NCBI GenBank assembly: GCA_030710605.1 | Contig: CP092879.1 | Span: forward strand, 42,031,008 to 42,095,007 | Length of the DNA: 64,000 nucleotides | From: Cordylochernes scorpioides | Taxonomy: Eukaryota; Arthropoda; Arachnida; Pseudoscorpiones; Chernetidae | Direction of reading: 5' to 3' | Shown: positions 31,682-42,004 of the stretch, in pieces | How the letters are laid out: every line of letters begins with the position of its first letter | How positions within the stretch are numbered: position 1 is the first letter of the stretch | Made by a program: the position numbers and the translations under genes | The notes under the pieces: model-generated | Told to the model about the DNA's origin: nothing | The model's database searches: none | Seen by the model: the letters and a program-made list of their open reading frames with translations, nothing else

Positions 31682-32142
31682 CAAAGTTGTCCCAAAAGTT
31701 CGTAAACACTTGAAAAATATAAATCATAATATTATGATGCATTAGCGCGCCATCTGTTATCAAAATTCGAAACTATTATAGACGCGTTTGATTCTTTTTA
31801 AAATAAACAATATCTACTGTCCTTACTGCAATGGAAAAATTAATGGGAGGGCCTGGGATGTTCCTCGCTGATGGACTTAGCATTTGGCAAAATGCAAAAT
31901 TCCTTCAAATTCCAAAAAAAAAAGAACAGGAATCTTTTTCAAAGTAATATTCAAAACCTTTTTCCAACCATATTCTTTTGACTATTTCTAGTATAAACTG
32001 ATGAGCCAAGCCTTCCTATTAATTTTTCCATTGCAGTAAGGACAGTAGATATTGTTTATTTTTTAAAAGAATCATACGCGTCTATAATAGTTTCAAATTT
32101 TGATAAATCATAATATGTTTACGAACTTTTGGGACAACCTTG
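31682..32142. mobile_element. mariner-type MITE, cluster copy 3, interrupted by family E
   Basis: Left end CAAAGTTGTCCCAAAAGTTC at 31682 and right end GGGACAACCTTG to 32142, with TA on both sides. The interior is split by the family E insertion at 31733-32102. Confidence 0.85.
31719..32116. mobile_element. Family E palindromic element, copy 4, with 14-bp TSD
   Basis: Inserted into a MITE with the perfect 14-bp duplication ATAAATCATAATAT (31719-31732 and 32103-32116). Arms: AATTCGAAACTATTATAGAC...GGGAGGGCCTGG and the inverted form to GTTTCAAATTTTG. A 28-nt tail with GCATTAGCGCGCCATCTG lies on the left only. The loop is a ~135-bp copy of the sequence at 30845-30984. The scrambled hammerhead is truncated; only the CUGAUGAGCCAAG strand remains. 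Confidence 0.9.
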
Positions 32143-32289
32143 TATTAATACAGAATTGAGGTAATCATCCACTACTATGAATTTTTTCGGCAAACTCGAC
32201 CTAATTCGATTACATCAGCCTGGCTAGAATCCTAGACCAACTGTCCTAGCATAAAATTATTACTACGGAAGAATGATGTTAACAAGGTA

Positions 32290-32370
32290 ACAACAACCAA
32301 ACGATGCCAGCTTCCAGAGAAGTAGAACAACTACAGAGGTTCATGGGAATCTTAAAAAGTGGTCGTTAAC
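32290..32370 (+). pseudogene. Small gypsy-type pol relic
   Basis: A short frame reads MPASREVEQLQRFMGILKSG, like the region of gypsy polymerases between RT and RNase H (a P.s.EelqrFlG motif). Stops follow at once. A very short fragment; identity is tentative. Confidence 0.3.
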
Positions 32371-32379
32371 CTGGTATGG

Positions 32380-32860
32380 TCGTAAAGAGAGAGCCGTTTT
32401 ATTGTAGAGCAAATCTATTCATCATCTCTAGAAAGACATCGTCCTGAAGCCAGGGATCATTTAAACGTGATGAGATTGACTAGGTCAATCACAGAAGGGA
32501 GGGGGACGATAAATGAAGAATCCTTCCTTTGTCTTTGTAAGGCCGACACTCTTTAATCTGGAGCTCTTTGGTGAAAAATGGTCTTCATAATTGATTCTTA
32601 TAGATAGAATATGTAGGTCAATCTCTCCTTGTGGTCTTTGATAATAGCTAAAAATTGATTCTTAGTTGGATCTTAACAAAAATATTCATTGAGCGACTCA
32701 TTATAAACGGCAACTTTTTGTAAATTCAAAATAACTTGAACAAGCATAGATCGAACTATCTCTGGAAACAGTAACCAGGAATGATAAGGAATATCTATAT
32801 TTCAGGCACTATTTCTTAATTTAAGTTATCTATATACACCCACATGGGCAGAATCATGAG
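32380..32860. other. No recognisable feature
   Basis: Moderately AT-rich; nothing supported. Confidence 0.35.
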
Positions 32861-32864
32861 GAAG

Positions 32865-33055
32865 TTCTATATTTTTATGTCACCTGCGGTCTGGTTTTTT
32901 TTTTCTAAGAAGTAAAAATGAGGCAATTTTGTTCCCACTTGGTTATCTCGTGTGTCTTCAATAAATGTCACTGTGTATCAAATATCTTTTATATTTGTTG
33001 TCTTAATCCCGATATACATTGTGAAAGGTAGAACCTCCTTAAATTTATCTACAGG
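32865..33055 (+). repeat. Family I repeat, copy 4
   Basis: GCGGTCTGGTTTTTTTTTCT, GAGGCAATTTTGTTCCCACT, TGGTTATCTCGTGTGTCTTC and GTCACTGTGTATCAAATATC match the other copies; ends at GAAAGGTAGAACCTCC. Confidence 0.55.
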
Positions 33056-33224
33056 AGTCTATATATATTAATAAGCATACTAATTTTAATGTAAAATCAA
33101 ATCAAAATAATTTTAAAAACTATAATATAGCGCATATATAATATACAATCAATTATACTTAACAATTAAAGAGTATTTAACAAGTCTGATGTAAATTTAC
33201 AAAATCTATTGACATTAATATATA

Positions 33225-34643
33225 CACTGCGTGACATTGAAAATGGAACACCAAGAAATAGTGGCCAGAAAATTATGCAAATTTCAGGGTAGACGCGCCT
33301 AACCGAGTTATACAAATGATGTAAAATGCGCAGCTCTCGTGCGCACATGGAGTAAGATATAAGGGAAGGAACTTGCAGAAAGGACAGTATTCGTGTCGTT
33401 ATTTCTTCAAGGAAAATCATTGTAGAAATTTTGTTCTTGTGTCAAAAGACACGTGTAATAACAGAGAATGCCAGGTCATCGTAAACGGAGGCAGTTCAAG
33501 CAGACAGACGCTTTTACGAGGGGCATGGTGATCGGACTGAAAAGGGCAGGTTGGTCCATACGTCAAATCGCAGCTGATACACACCTTGGTGCGTCCACGG
33601 TGCACCGACTGTGGAGAAGATGGTTGGAACAAGGAAATGTGGCAATTTATAGGAATGCCGGTGCAACCAGAGTGACGTCAGCACGTGTGGATCGGCGTAT
33701 CCTTCGACAAGCAGTGGCGGCCCCACAAGCCACTTGTACCGCCATCCTGCAACATGTGCAAGACACCCTAGATCATTCCATCTCGACCAGAACCATTTCC
33801 CGTCGATTGGTTGCTAATGGCTTGCACTCATGCCGTCCGCTAAGAAGACTGCCATTGACCCCACCGAATAGGCGCCAACGTTTGGAATGGTGCCGGGCTA
33901 GATCGACGTGGATGACGGAATGGCACAGGGTCGTGTTCTCAGATGAGTCGCGTTTCTGCTTGTCCAGTGATAGTCGCCGTGTACGCGTGTGGCGTCGACG
34001 TGGAGAAAGGTCCAATCCGGCAGCAATTGTGGAACGCCCCACCGTGCGACAACGTGGAATCATGGTTTGGGGAGCAATCGCGTATGATTCCAGGTCACCT
34101 TTACTTCGTATTCAGGGCACTATGACGGCCCAACGATACGTTGATGATGTGCTGCTACCGGTGACACTCCCCTACCTTCAGGGGGTACCCAATGCCCTTT
34201 ATCAGCAGGATAACGCCCGACCGCACACTGCTCGCATTAGCCAACAAGCTCTGCAAGATGTACAGATGCTTCCCTGGCCACCGTACTCTCCTGATCTCTC
34301 ACCAATCGAGCACGTCTGGGACATCATTGGACGCCGTTTGCATGCCTTGCCACAGCCGCGTTCAGAAGACGAACTGTGGCAAATGGTTGAGAGGGAATGG
34401 AGAGCCATCCCTCAGGACGCCATCCATACTCTGATTGACTCTCTACCTAGACGTGTTGCTGCGTGCATCGCCGTCCGCGGTGGTCTTACTTGCTACTAAG
34501 CCGACGCCGTTCTCGCTCTGTATTATGACTATCATTTTGAAATAAATATCACTTATTGTTCGTCCCTGCCTCTCTCTGTCTGCCGAGTTTCATCACTTTC
34601 TGGCCACTATTTCTTGGTGTTCCATTTTCAATGTCACGCAGTG
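33225..34643 (+). mobile_element. Complete Tc1-like transposon
   Basis: 1,419 bp with 47-bp perfect TIRs (33225-33271 and 34597-34643; CACTGCGTGACATTGAAAAT at the tip) and TA on each side (33223-24 and 34644-45). A single intact transposase lies inside. It interrupts the left 13-bp target duplication of the family A element at 34647-34939, so it is younger than that element. It is GC-richer than its surroundings, which suggests recent arrival. Confidence 0.96.
33468..34499 (+). CDS. Tc1-family transposase, apparently intact
   Basis: 343 codons, Met to stop. The N-terminal helix-turn-helix (about 14-52, KRAGWSIRQIAADTHLGAST) and a second DNA-binding part (to about 125) are followed by the catalytic domain: Asp159 in FSDESRF, Asp248 in YQQDNARPHTA, Glu281 in SPDLSPIEHVWD. 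By my count 32 residues separate the second Asp and the Glu, two fewer than the usual Tc1 DD34E. The ORF length is typical. The start is the first ATG after the TIR. It acts by cut-and-paste at TA sites, binding the 47-bp TIRs. No frameshift is visible, so the copy may be active. Confidence 0.95.
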   Translation: MPGHRKRRQFKQTDAFTRGMVIGLKRAGWSIRQIAADTHLGASTVHRLWRRWLEQGNVAIYRNAGATRVTSARVDRRILRQAVAAPQATCTAILQHVQDTLDHSISTRTISRRLVANGLHSCRPLRRLPLTPPNRRQRLEWCRARSTWMTEWHRVVFSDESRFCLSSDSRRVRVWRRRGERSNPAAIVERPTVRQRGIMVWGAIAYDSRSPLLRIQGTMTAQRYVDDVLLPVTLPYLQGVPNALYQQDNARPHTARISQQALQDVQMLPWPPYSPDLSPIEHVWDIIGRRLHALPQPRSEDELWQMVEREWRAIPQDAIHTLIDSLPRRVAACIAVRGGLTCY

Positions 34644-34646
34644 TAT

Positions 34647-34939
34647 TAAAAATAAAGAAGGCATCTCCTGACCACGAGCACATGTGCTTTTTAGATAGCA
34701 GAGCGCGATCCAGTGGAGCAAAAATAAACTAAACGTTTATTTAGCTTGCTCCGAGATATTTGGCCAACCCATCGTGGATGGCTTTTCTTGATTTATAAAC
34801 GTTTAGTTTATTTTTGCTCCACTAGATGGCGCTCTGCCATCTAAAAAGCACATGTGCTCGTGGTCAGGAGATGCCTTCTTTATTTTTAATATCAACATCT
34901 GACCACTTATCTTTTATTTTTTCTATTGTTTTTTTTTTT
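34647..34939. mobile_element. Family A palindromic element with 13-bp TSD
   Basis: Arms from AAAAATAAAGAAGGCATCTC to the inverted GGAGATGCCTTCTTTATTTT, sharing GAGCACATGTGC, GCGC..TCCAGTGGAGCA and AAACTAAACGTTTAT blocks. A ~49-nt tail lies on the right only. CATTAATATATAT (13 bp) is duplicated: the right copy is 34940-34952, and the left copy (33213-33224 plus 34646) is split by the Tc1 insertion. The hammerhead is reduced to CGTGGATGGC at the centre. Confidence 0.85.
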
Positions 34940-35024
34940 CATTAATATATATAAACTTTGCTAGATACGAGTTCTCTTGGATCAATGCAGACAATATTGT
35001 TACTCTGAAATTATATATATGTAC

Positions 35025-35250
35025 CTCTACAGACCTATAAGCTTATGTCCATAGTCCACTAAACACCCCTAAGCTGCCTTCCATAGAAAATGCAGGGTAT
35101 ATCCCAAACCAAACCAATACAATAGTAGAGCGGTCTAGAGATTAATTTGGCGAAACCGCTGAGAAGGTTCACTACTGATGAGCCAAGCCCTCTCATTCAA
35201 AAACTCATATCATTGCTATAAGGTATGTAGAAATAATATTTGATGATATT
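35025..35250 (+). repeat. Family E element, copy 5
   Basis: Plus-strand unit: CTATAAGCTTATGTCCATAG near the 5' end, module at 35129-35194, then a mutated GCTATAAGGTATGTAGAAAT. It carries compensatory changes in the module. Confidence 0.7.
35129..35194 (+). ncRNA. Hammerhead-like module with compensatory changes (family E)
   Basis: AGCGGT (35129-34), C (cleavage, GUC), TAG (35136-38), TTGGC (35147-51), GAAA (35152-55), ACCGCT (35155-60), GAGAAGG (35161-67), CTA (35172-74), CTGATGA (35175-81), GCCAA (35182-86), CCCTCTC (35188-94). Relative to other copies, stem I changes from UGG/CCA to UAG/CUA, and the extra helix changes from GGGAGGG/CCCTCCC to GAGA.GG/CC.TCTC; both keep pairing. Confidence 0.55.
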
Positions 35251-35254
35251 CAAA

Positions 35255-35940
35255 AGAAACGAAGTGACAGTAAATTTACTTGTGTAAAATTATAACGATA
35301 GATGGCAATCAAATTTATAAATTTAATTCTATCTGTAATATTGAAATGCTGGGTATTAGAGTAAAATATGTGCTACATATTCAACGATTTGTGCTTAAAA
35401 AGAAGCGAACAAACATCAAAGTGATCTGTTTGAGCCATGATAGCAATAAAGACATAGGTAAGTGATGCGGATAGATTCACAGAGAGCCCAATAACTGGAC
35501 ATGACGGAATAATTCAGCGTAGCATAAGTTCATCGAGCCGTGTCTCTCTCTTCCTTTATTATTATTTCATTTTGTCGCTGTATTAGATTATTATATGACA
35601 TTTTCTCTCTTAAATCATTTCTATATTTCCTCTATAAATAGGTAAATGCCTTTCTTAAATAATAATATGAGGTAAGGTTTATGATATGAGGAATGTTGTA
35701 TCACAACGGATAGAGAATACATAAGTTAAATGGTGATTTACCACTTATATTCAAATACGTTAATTTTTAACATTAAATATACATACAACTTCAAATAAGC
35801 TTAGATTAGAATTAATAGAAGATATTGCCTTTTAAATTGAATAATAAAGTGAAATACGCGCGTGTTTGTAGGACTACACACATATTTGAATATCGTTTCA
35901 TAACTATGCTGAAGAGATACAGCTTGAAGAATGAAGTATA
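35255..35940. other. No recognisable feature
   Basis: AT-rich sequence between two family E copies. Confidence 0.35.
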
Positions 35941-35944
35941 GGCA

Positions 35945-36205
35945 TTTCTACTGTTCTCAAATATTATGTCCACAGTTCATTATAAATACCTTTCCCAAGA
36001 GTTTAGCTTCAGTATTGGTGTAAAAGCGAAACAGCCCAATACAATATTACAACGGTTTGGTAGATTAAACTGTCGAAATCGTTGGAAGGCTTCCCCACTT
36101 ATGAACCAGGCCCACCCATTAATTTTTCATTGCATAAGTGGTGAATTGAATTGGTCAGTAGAAAATTGTTCTATTTTAAAAAGAATCATACGCGTCAAAA
36201 ATAGT
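35945..36205 (+). repeat. Family E element, copy 6
   Basis: Plus-strand unit: TTATGTCCACAGTTCATTAT, CCAAGAGTTTAGCTTC, module 36050-36116 (decayed: CUUAUGA in place of CUGAUGA), then AAAAGAATCATACGCGTCAA. Stem III still pairs with covarying bases (CAACGGT with ATCGTTG). Confidence 0.7.
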
Positions 36206-36206
36206 T

Positions 36207-36275
<69 letters not shown>

Positions 36276-37004
36276 GAATGTCTGTATGTGTGTGTGTGTG
36301 TCCTCTATGGATTCAAAAACCATACATCCAATCGCCGTGAAATTTTGGGATATTATTAGGTGTATCCCCGGAAAGGTTTACGAAAAATAATTTCTTGAAT
36401 ATCTTTAATATCCTTAGAGTTATTTGCAGATTTGTAGCTTTAACTCGCAAGCAGCGCCACCTTGCGACGGAGATAGGCTTAGGTCTGCCCCACCCCGTGA
36501 GAGAATGGATTCGTCCGGCCGCCGGCCGACAGTCCAAGTACCCACCGACCAATCAGGGCAGAGTTAGTGACACAGCTGTGCCAAGTAGACAAGAAAAAAA
36601 GCCTCGCGGGAGCTTGCCCAAGATGACCTCCGGGAACTTCGTCCATCTTCCATAAACGACCATGAATTTATTCAACCTTATCGAGTATTTTTCAAGGGAC
36701 TGGGAAAGAAAATTAGGAAAGACAAAATTCAGAATGACACGGCACACAGGGACCGGGAAAAAATGATCACTTTATCAGTTTCAAATTATCAAAATATATC
36801 TATTTCTTTTTATAAGTTTATAGAGAATTGTTTTAACAAATGTTCGTTAGACAGACCTTTACTCGGGTACCGATTAATATTGATTTTATTCAACTTATCG
36901 AGTATTTTTCAAGGGACCGGGAAAAAATGTTCACTTTATCGAGAGATTCGTTAGACAAACCTTTACTCGGGTAAAACACGGGCGAAGCCGGGTACATCCG
37001 CTAG
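36206..37004 (+). mobile_element. Non-autonomous Helitron with expanded (TA)n start
   Basis: Body blocks CATACATCCAATCGCCGTGA, CCCGGAAAGGTTTACGAAAA and CTTGCGACGGAGATAGGCTT match the 21541 Helitron. It ends with a GGGC-GAAGCC-GGG hairpin and CTAG at 37001-37004 before T. The expected TCTATATATA start has become a ~65-bp (TA)n microsatellite (36208-36272). No ORF. Confidence 0.8.
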
Positions 37005-37009
37005 TTTCT

Positions 37010-37365
37010 TATAATGAAGAAAGAGGTAGACATGGGAAGTATTAGTTCCAAATTTTAATAAAATGGTTTAAAATTTGAAAATACGAGTATGTAATTTTAA
37101 TTGAGCAGTATAGGGTAAATGTCTGGCCTCCATATCGAAAATGGTACTTCATATGAACCTAAACTATGTGTTGTACACATCTCTAAGAGATACAGAAGTC
37201 ACCAACTGTCCAGGTGGTTGACTTACCGTCTTATTTGTAGTGGACATCTATCTGATCATATATCACCAGGCTGATCTGGTTACAGGAAGGTTTCTTATTG
37301 CTTATGTAATAAATTATCTCACCAAGAATTACTGTCTGTAGCAAAATATAACGAGGATTGAAGAG
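37010..37365. other. No recognisable feature
   Basis: Unique-looking; nothing supported. Confidence 0.35.
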
Positions 37366-37369
37366 GAGT

Positions 37370-37495
37370 GTCTTATACGAACTTTATTCACATGCTTTCG
37401 GAAGTCCTTCTACAGGCTTTACTATGAACAATGAGGTCATAGTATAGCCTGTAGAGGGACGTATGCGTGCTAAAGCTTGCGAATAATGGCAAAAG
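37370..37495. repeat. PLE-terminus palindrome (imperfect)
   Basis: Two inverted arms with CTGTAGA motifs: minus strand 37391-37417 (CTGTAGAAGGACTTCCGAAA, GCATG) and plus strand 37449-37482 (CTGTAGAGGGAC...GCTAAAGCTTG). These match the PLE terminal hammerhead-like motif. Non-coding relic. Confidence 0.55.
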
Positions 37496-37499
37496 TTAA

Positions 37500-38110
37500 C
37501 TTTTACGGGTTACCACACAAAAATGGAATATACTAGGACCTAAAGTAAATGTAACTTGATACACAGAAAAGCGTACACTCAAGAGTACAACACCAACAAC
37601 AAGAAGGAGGTAAATGAAACTCACGATTGGTAAAATTAAAACAAAACAGTACTTATCTTTATTGTAGCGTTGGTAAGGATCGGACTCTGGTGACACCGGG
37701 ATGCGAAGAGATGTCCCAGACACGGAAAAACCACGTAGAAAAACACTTTAAGCGTCTCCACATCAATTCTCCACGGGCCCCCCTCGCATTCCCTTAGTCC
37801 CCTCTTATATACAGACATGGTCACATTCGTCCAATGAGAAGGCGTGAGATATTGGTACACTAACAAACGAGGACAACATTCTTCCCACTAAAACCTGATC
37901 AGAAAAAACTGAAAATGTTTGTCAATATAATTTGACAATATGTGCCGATATGGAAAGAAAGCCTTTTTCTATATATTAATATAATTATTTAAATATTTCT
38001 TAAGATTTAGAGACACTACGGCAAGAAGTTGGCGCTCTGCGCTCCAGGAACCTGGGTTATAAATATATATATCTCTCTCTTACAATAAAGGTTAGTGAGT
38101 AGGCTTGTTC
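37500..38110. other. No recognisable feature
   Basis: Somewhat GC-richer around 37680-37860; small minus-strand ORFs without recognisable motif. Confidence 0.3.
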
Positions 38111-38114
38111 GCGG

Positions 38115-38270
38115 TTACTGCTGCTGCTGTTGTTATGGCAAGAAAAGGCTTTTATTTTATCTGTTCTTAAAATTGACACTTTGGCCAGAAAATATTTTCT
38201 AGCCGAAGTATTTCTTAATTTTTATAACTATGAATGCTGGCCAGGCAACCTCTATCTTTAATATTTAAAT
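38115..38270 (+). repeat. Family C repeat, copy 1
   Basis: GACACTTTGGCCAGAAAATA...CTAGCCGAAGTATTTCTTAA, then the tail ATGAATGCTGGCCAGGCAAC CTCTATCTTT. Same layout as 42919-43058 and 60170-60350. Confidence 0.6.
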
Positions 38271-38279
38271 ATTTATTAT

Positions 38280-39175
38280 AGCTATTCTCTGTAAGATAAA
38301 CTTACAATGAAAGAATATGCAGTAGAATGTCTTTTCCGTTGTCTTTCTCTGTCGAAGTGGTTGTTTATTTAAGAAAAGATAAAATGTTATTTTACCAAAT
38401 ATGATCGATAAATGAAATGGTTGTTTATCAAATCAGTCACACATAGACGGTTTCGCTGTCTACCACAAAAAAAAAGTCGAGATCCAAGAAAAAAACGGAA
38501 GAAATATTCGATTTTCCAGAAAACACGCAATTTATTTTTATTATTAGCTATTAGAGCGCATCCCACAAATAAACTTCTATAAGATTTTTTTTTAAAGAGA
38601 AGAGGAAAAATCGTAAAATGTTACCTCATTAAATCGTGCCAATCCCTCTATAAAAACTGAGGGACCATAAAAGTTGAGAGAGAGGGAAGACATTCAACAG
38701 ATTCTTCCAAATGGCATTTCTCCAGTATTTGTCTTGAGTAAGCAAGCTTTTTGTGGAAGTTATGGGGAGGTTCTCTGGCAATATTTTACAGTTCCTTTGT
38801 CGCGTTAAACGTTGCATTTTAACTCCCTTCTTCACTTTTCTTTGGCTACCATCGATTTTCAATTAGAATCCGCGTCCTAGATCCCCATTCCGGATGATGG
38901 AACCACGGGTTATTAATCTTGGATTGTGTTTTCGCATTTTTCTTAATAATCCCAATCGTAAACTTCTCTTTAAATCGAGAAATTCTGATTTAGGTTAAAC
39001 CTCCAAGCGCAATATACATACAGAGAGAGAGAGAGAGAGATTTATACACTAGTAATAAACTATAATAAAAGTGTATTTAGAGAGATATTGATATTTGAAA
39101 TAGTTTTATTGACAATTAGTCAATTTTTACAAAATACAAAAACAAATATTGATAATAATGAATAAATGATGATAA
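38280..39175. other. No recognisable feature
   Basis: AT-rich with an (AG)n run at about 39022-39040. Confidence 0.35.
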
Positions 39176-39180
39176 TATAC

Positions 39181-39322
39181 AATGATATTATGAGCTAGGG
39201 AGGTTCCACCGCCTTGATAAGGTCCTTCTCCAGACCAGGAGGGGTTTTCTTGGACGCTGCGCAACTCCAGGCCCAGGAAATTCTTGTAAATACGGGTCTT
39301 GGCAGAAGATTTAGAGATCTTT
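39181..39322 (-). CDS. Candidate exon, product unknown
   Basis: On the minus strand a strong pyrimidine-tract acceptor (GTCATTTGTCTCTTTTAAAG, ending at 39323) leads into an open, GC-rich stretch: ISKSSAKTRIYKNFLGLELR, continuing SVQENPSWSGEGPYQGGGTS. The frame runs on for about 25 codons of AT-rich sequence to a stop at 39127, so the true exon end is unclear. Codon composition contrasts sharply with the AT-rich surroundings. I do not recognise the protein. The family J repeat lies directly upstream on the same strand. Confidence 0.3.
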
Positions 39323-39344
39323 AAAAGAGACAAATGACAAAAAA

Positions 39345-39575
39345 ACATAGTTTCATTGACATCCCGTCAAAATATAAGCAAAAGTGCACAGTCCGCACTA
39401 TTTAAGTAGAGATGAACAATTTACAATGATGATTATTATTATAATGAAAATATATATATGAGAGAGAGAGAGATGAGAATATATATGCTATGTATAATGA
39501 ATATGTACATGGCGCCTCTGCCACCGCTGCAGAGTTTGATGGAAGATCGCCAACGGGTCTCCAGATACCACAGAG
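39345..39575 (-). repeat. Family J repeat (full copy)
   Basis: Minus strand: CTGCAGCGGTGGCAGAGGCG, CCATGTACATATTCATTATA, then AGTGCGGACTGTGCACTTTT and TGACGGGATGTCAATGAAAC. Same order as 62955-63215. Could be a SINE or a retrotransposed transcript 3' end; class unresolved. Confidence 0.5.
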
Positions 39576-39579
39576 AGAA

Positions 39580-39830
39580 AGAGAGATAACTACTAAAATT
39601 ACATAATTCTTAAATGTAATTATAAGTTATTTTGTCAAATACCTATTTTTTACAATGATTAAATGATGCAGAGTGAAGGTTGATATTGTTTAATAGGTAT
39701 TAATAAATGAAGAACTTGGCTATGTTTGTAGATCCTTATTTCTATCGACTTAAATATATAATTCACTCTTATCAGGAAAGGAGATATGTTTTATATATTT
39801 ATTTCCTGATAAACAGTTATATTTATATAT
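39580..39830. other. No recognisable feature
   Basis: AT-rich; nothing supported. Confidence 0.35.
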
Positions 39831-39925
39831 ATACTAGCGAATATACCCGTCTTCACCTAGTTTGTTTTACTCGAGTAAAAGTTTGCCTAACGAACATTTG
39901 TAAAACAATTTTCGGAGGTCTAGCA
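39831..39925 (-). mobile_element. Helitron 3' end fragment
   Basis: Begins CTAGCGAATATACCCG (minus-strand CTAG terminus) followed by ACTCGAGTAAAAGTTTGCCT, the same subterminal sequence as 36945-37004 and 52911-52970. The terminal hairpin is mutated. Confidence 0.55.
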
Positions 39926-39959
39926 TTCACTCCCTACTGAATCCATTATTGCCAAGATA

Positions 39960-41675
39960 AATCCAAGATAAATTGATATTTGTTACTATTCTCCAACAAA
40001 ACCATTGGGAAATTTCGCATGTAGTTAGCTGAATATATAGGTTAACATATAAGTTATTCAACGATGGAATGATGGTATTATTTACAATACATATTCAATC
40101 ACCATGATCCTATATACAAACCTGCGTTTTTCTAAAATTAAATTTCTTTCATGGTCTCAATTATAAGTCTAATATCAACAGTAAGAGCACAAGAGAGTGA
40201 TTTCAATAGATGCTCTGACACTTCATGTATGTACAATTTTGAATTATTTTCTGTATTTGTGTACATGAACTGTGATCTTTTCCTACAGCAAAGGACAGTC
40301 ATTAATTACCCACCAGATTCATTATGTTCTGTCTTATGTATACATAGAGTAAATAAAGATAAAAATGGAAATTCTTATAAGAAAAATATATTGAAGAGGT
40401 TACAATTAAAGAAAAACTAAAGCTAGAATTGATCAACACAGCATGCTAATACAAGGTGTGAACTAATGCTGGTCTGAACACGACCTATCTCTGCCCAAAT
40501 GAAGGTTTTAAACAAGACAAATGGACACAAAACAAGACAGCCCCGGGCGCCCATTTAAATGTTTCTTACAGGACTCTCTTTGTTCCCATTAACAGCTGCT
40601 CCATTACGTTAGGGGTCCAATTACACTCACTAATGACAGTCTGTAAAAAGTCCCCGGTCCCTTAATCAAGACTTTCAAGTGGCATCAGTGAGAGTACTGG
40701 CTTTAAGTGGCTTCTTTTTGTAGAGAAAGGACAACACTATTGTTTCTTTAAATATATTATTCGAATTGTAAATAGGGCTGTGGAATTGTTCATTCTTCAT
40801 ATTAAGGATATCTAGTTTTTATTAACGACAAATTTTTTTATTGCGACCTAAACGGCCAAATATCAAATTTTGGAGAATATCTTTCATCAAAATCATTTAT
40901 GGACTATAGAAAGATATTAAAGAAAATACTGTTTATTTATAATATTATATTGTTGGTTGTATGACGGCGTGTTTAATGAAACTAATGAAAATTTGACTTA
41001 TAGAATTGTACACATTCTATATATTTATTCCCTCTCTTTCTCTCTCAACACACACACATTTTATTGCCCTTCAGCTTTAAGGATATAGAAATAAAACCCA
41101 TATTTATTATTTGTAAAAATTAACTTGGAAATGTTTAATAAAAAAATAGATAAGAAACTCTTATGTTCTTAACAATTTTTATAGGAATACGAATACTCTT
41201 GGTATGACTGTTAGCTATGTACAGTTTTATATTTGAAAGTCGTTGGGAGTTCAGACTTGATATTGTCGCTGACCTAAGTGTGATAGATTTTAGAGACAGT
41301 CAATACATATCGCATGATTTTGACGGGAAAGGTAGTTTTTTCTTTTTGGACCTCACTTTTATATACTCTATATCTATTCTACCTGCATTATAAAACTTCT
41401 CATGAAGCGACCACTTTGGTAAAATGAAACATTTTCTGATCTAATTCAATCTTCAATAAACAAATACCTCCAGAATTGATTGGGAGTATCTAATGTTTTG
41501 GTCAGTCTCTTATAAGGCGGTATAGAGTGTACTGTAGTTACCTGTGTCTAGCGCACAAATATGTCAATACTATTTGTAATAAAAGTATATATATCTTCAT
41601 AATCTTTCGTTTGTATTAAGTCCAATTGTCCCCGCACTTAATTTCTATGATCTAAAATAATTAATGATTTCATAG
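39960..41675. other. No recognisable feature
   Basis: Long stretch without recognisable repeats. The ~89-codon open stretch at 40151-40420 has no motif. A short (CA)n/CT tract occurs near 41035-41060. Confidence 0.35.
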
Positions 41676-41682
41676 TTACGGT

Positions 41683-41997
41683 GGGGTCGGTGGAAGGCTG
41701 GTTAAACCGTTTGGTTTTCGACCACTAGGACCCGGGTTCGATTCCCGCATTGGACACTTTTTTCTGTTTAAAAAAAAATGCTCCAATGGCCCCCGATTCT
41801 TGCTAAAGTCCAACCCCACCAGCGAGTGCAAGTAACCAAACGGGGCTCTGGCATTTGTGAGTGCAAAGTCGAACTGCTTTTCACATGTGTAGACATGTGG
41901 TGCGCTTACAGTAAAAAGCAGTCGCTAACTACCCACCATGATTATCATGGCCTTTACCACGTGTACTAGGGATAAGCAAAAAAAATAATAATAATAA
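41683..41997 (+). repeat. tRNA-derived SINE, copy 3 (full length)
   Basis: The tRNA-like head (41683-41757) has a clear Pol III B box GGTTCGATTCC at 41735-41745 and a degenerate A box. The body runs through CCAACCCCACCAGCGAGTGC and AAACGGGGCTCTGGC to GTACTAGGGATAAGCAAAAA, with an (AAT)n tail. TTACGGT flanks both sides (41676-41682 and 41998-42004), a 7-bp target duplication. Confidence 0.85.
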
Positions 41998-42004
41998 TTA
42001 CGGT

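Noticed and set aside
33514-34434. Overlapping ORFs on both strands within the Tc1 transposase
   Set aside because: The DDE transposase frame accounts for the region; the others lack motifs.
36185-36277. ORF ending in an Ile-Tyr repeat
   Set aside because: Translation of the (TA)n microsatellite at the Helitron start.
41683-41757. tRNA gene
   Set aside because: The B box is good, but the acceptor and anticodon arms do not fold properly and the head is followed by a conserved repeated body and tail, so it is a SINE.
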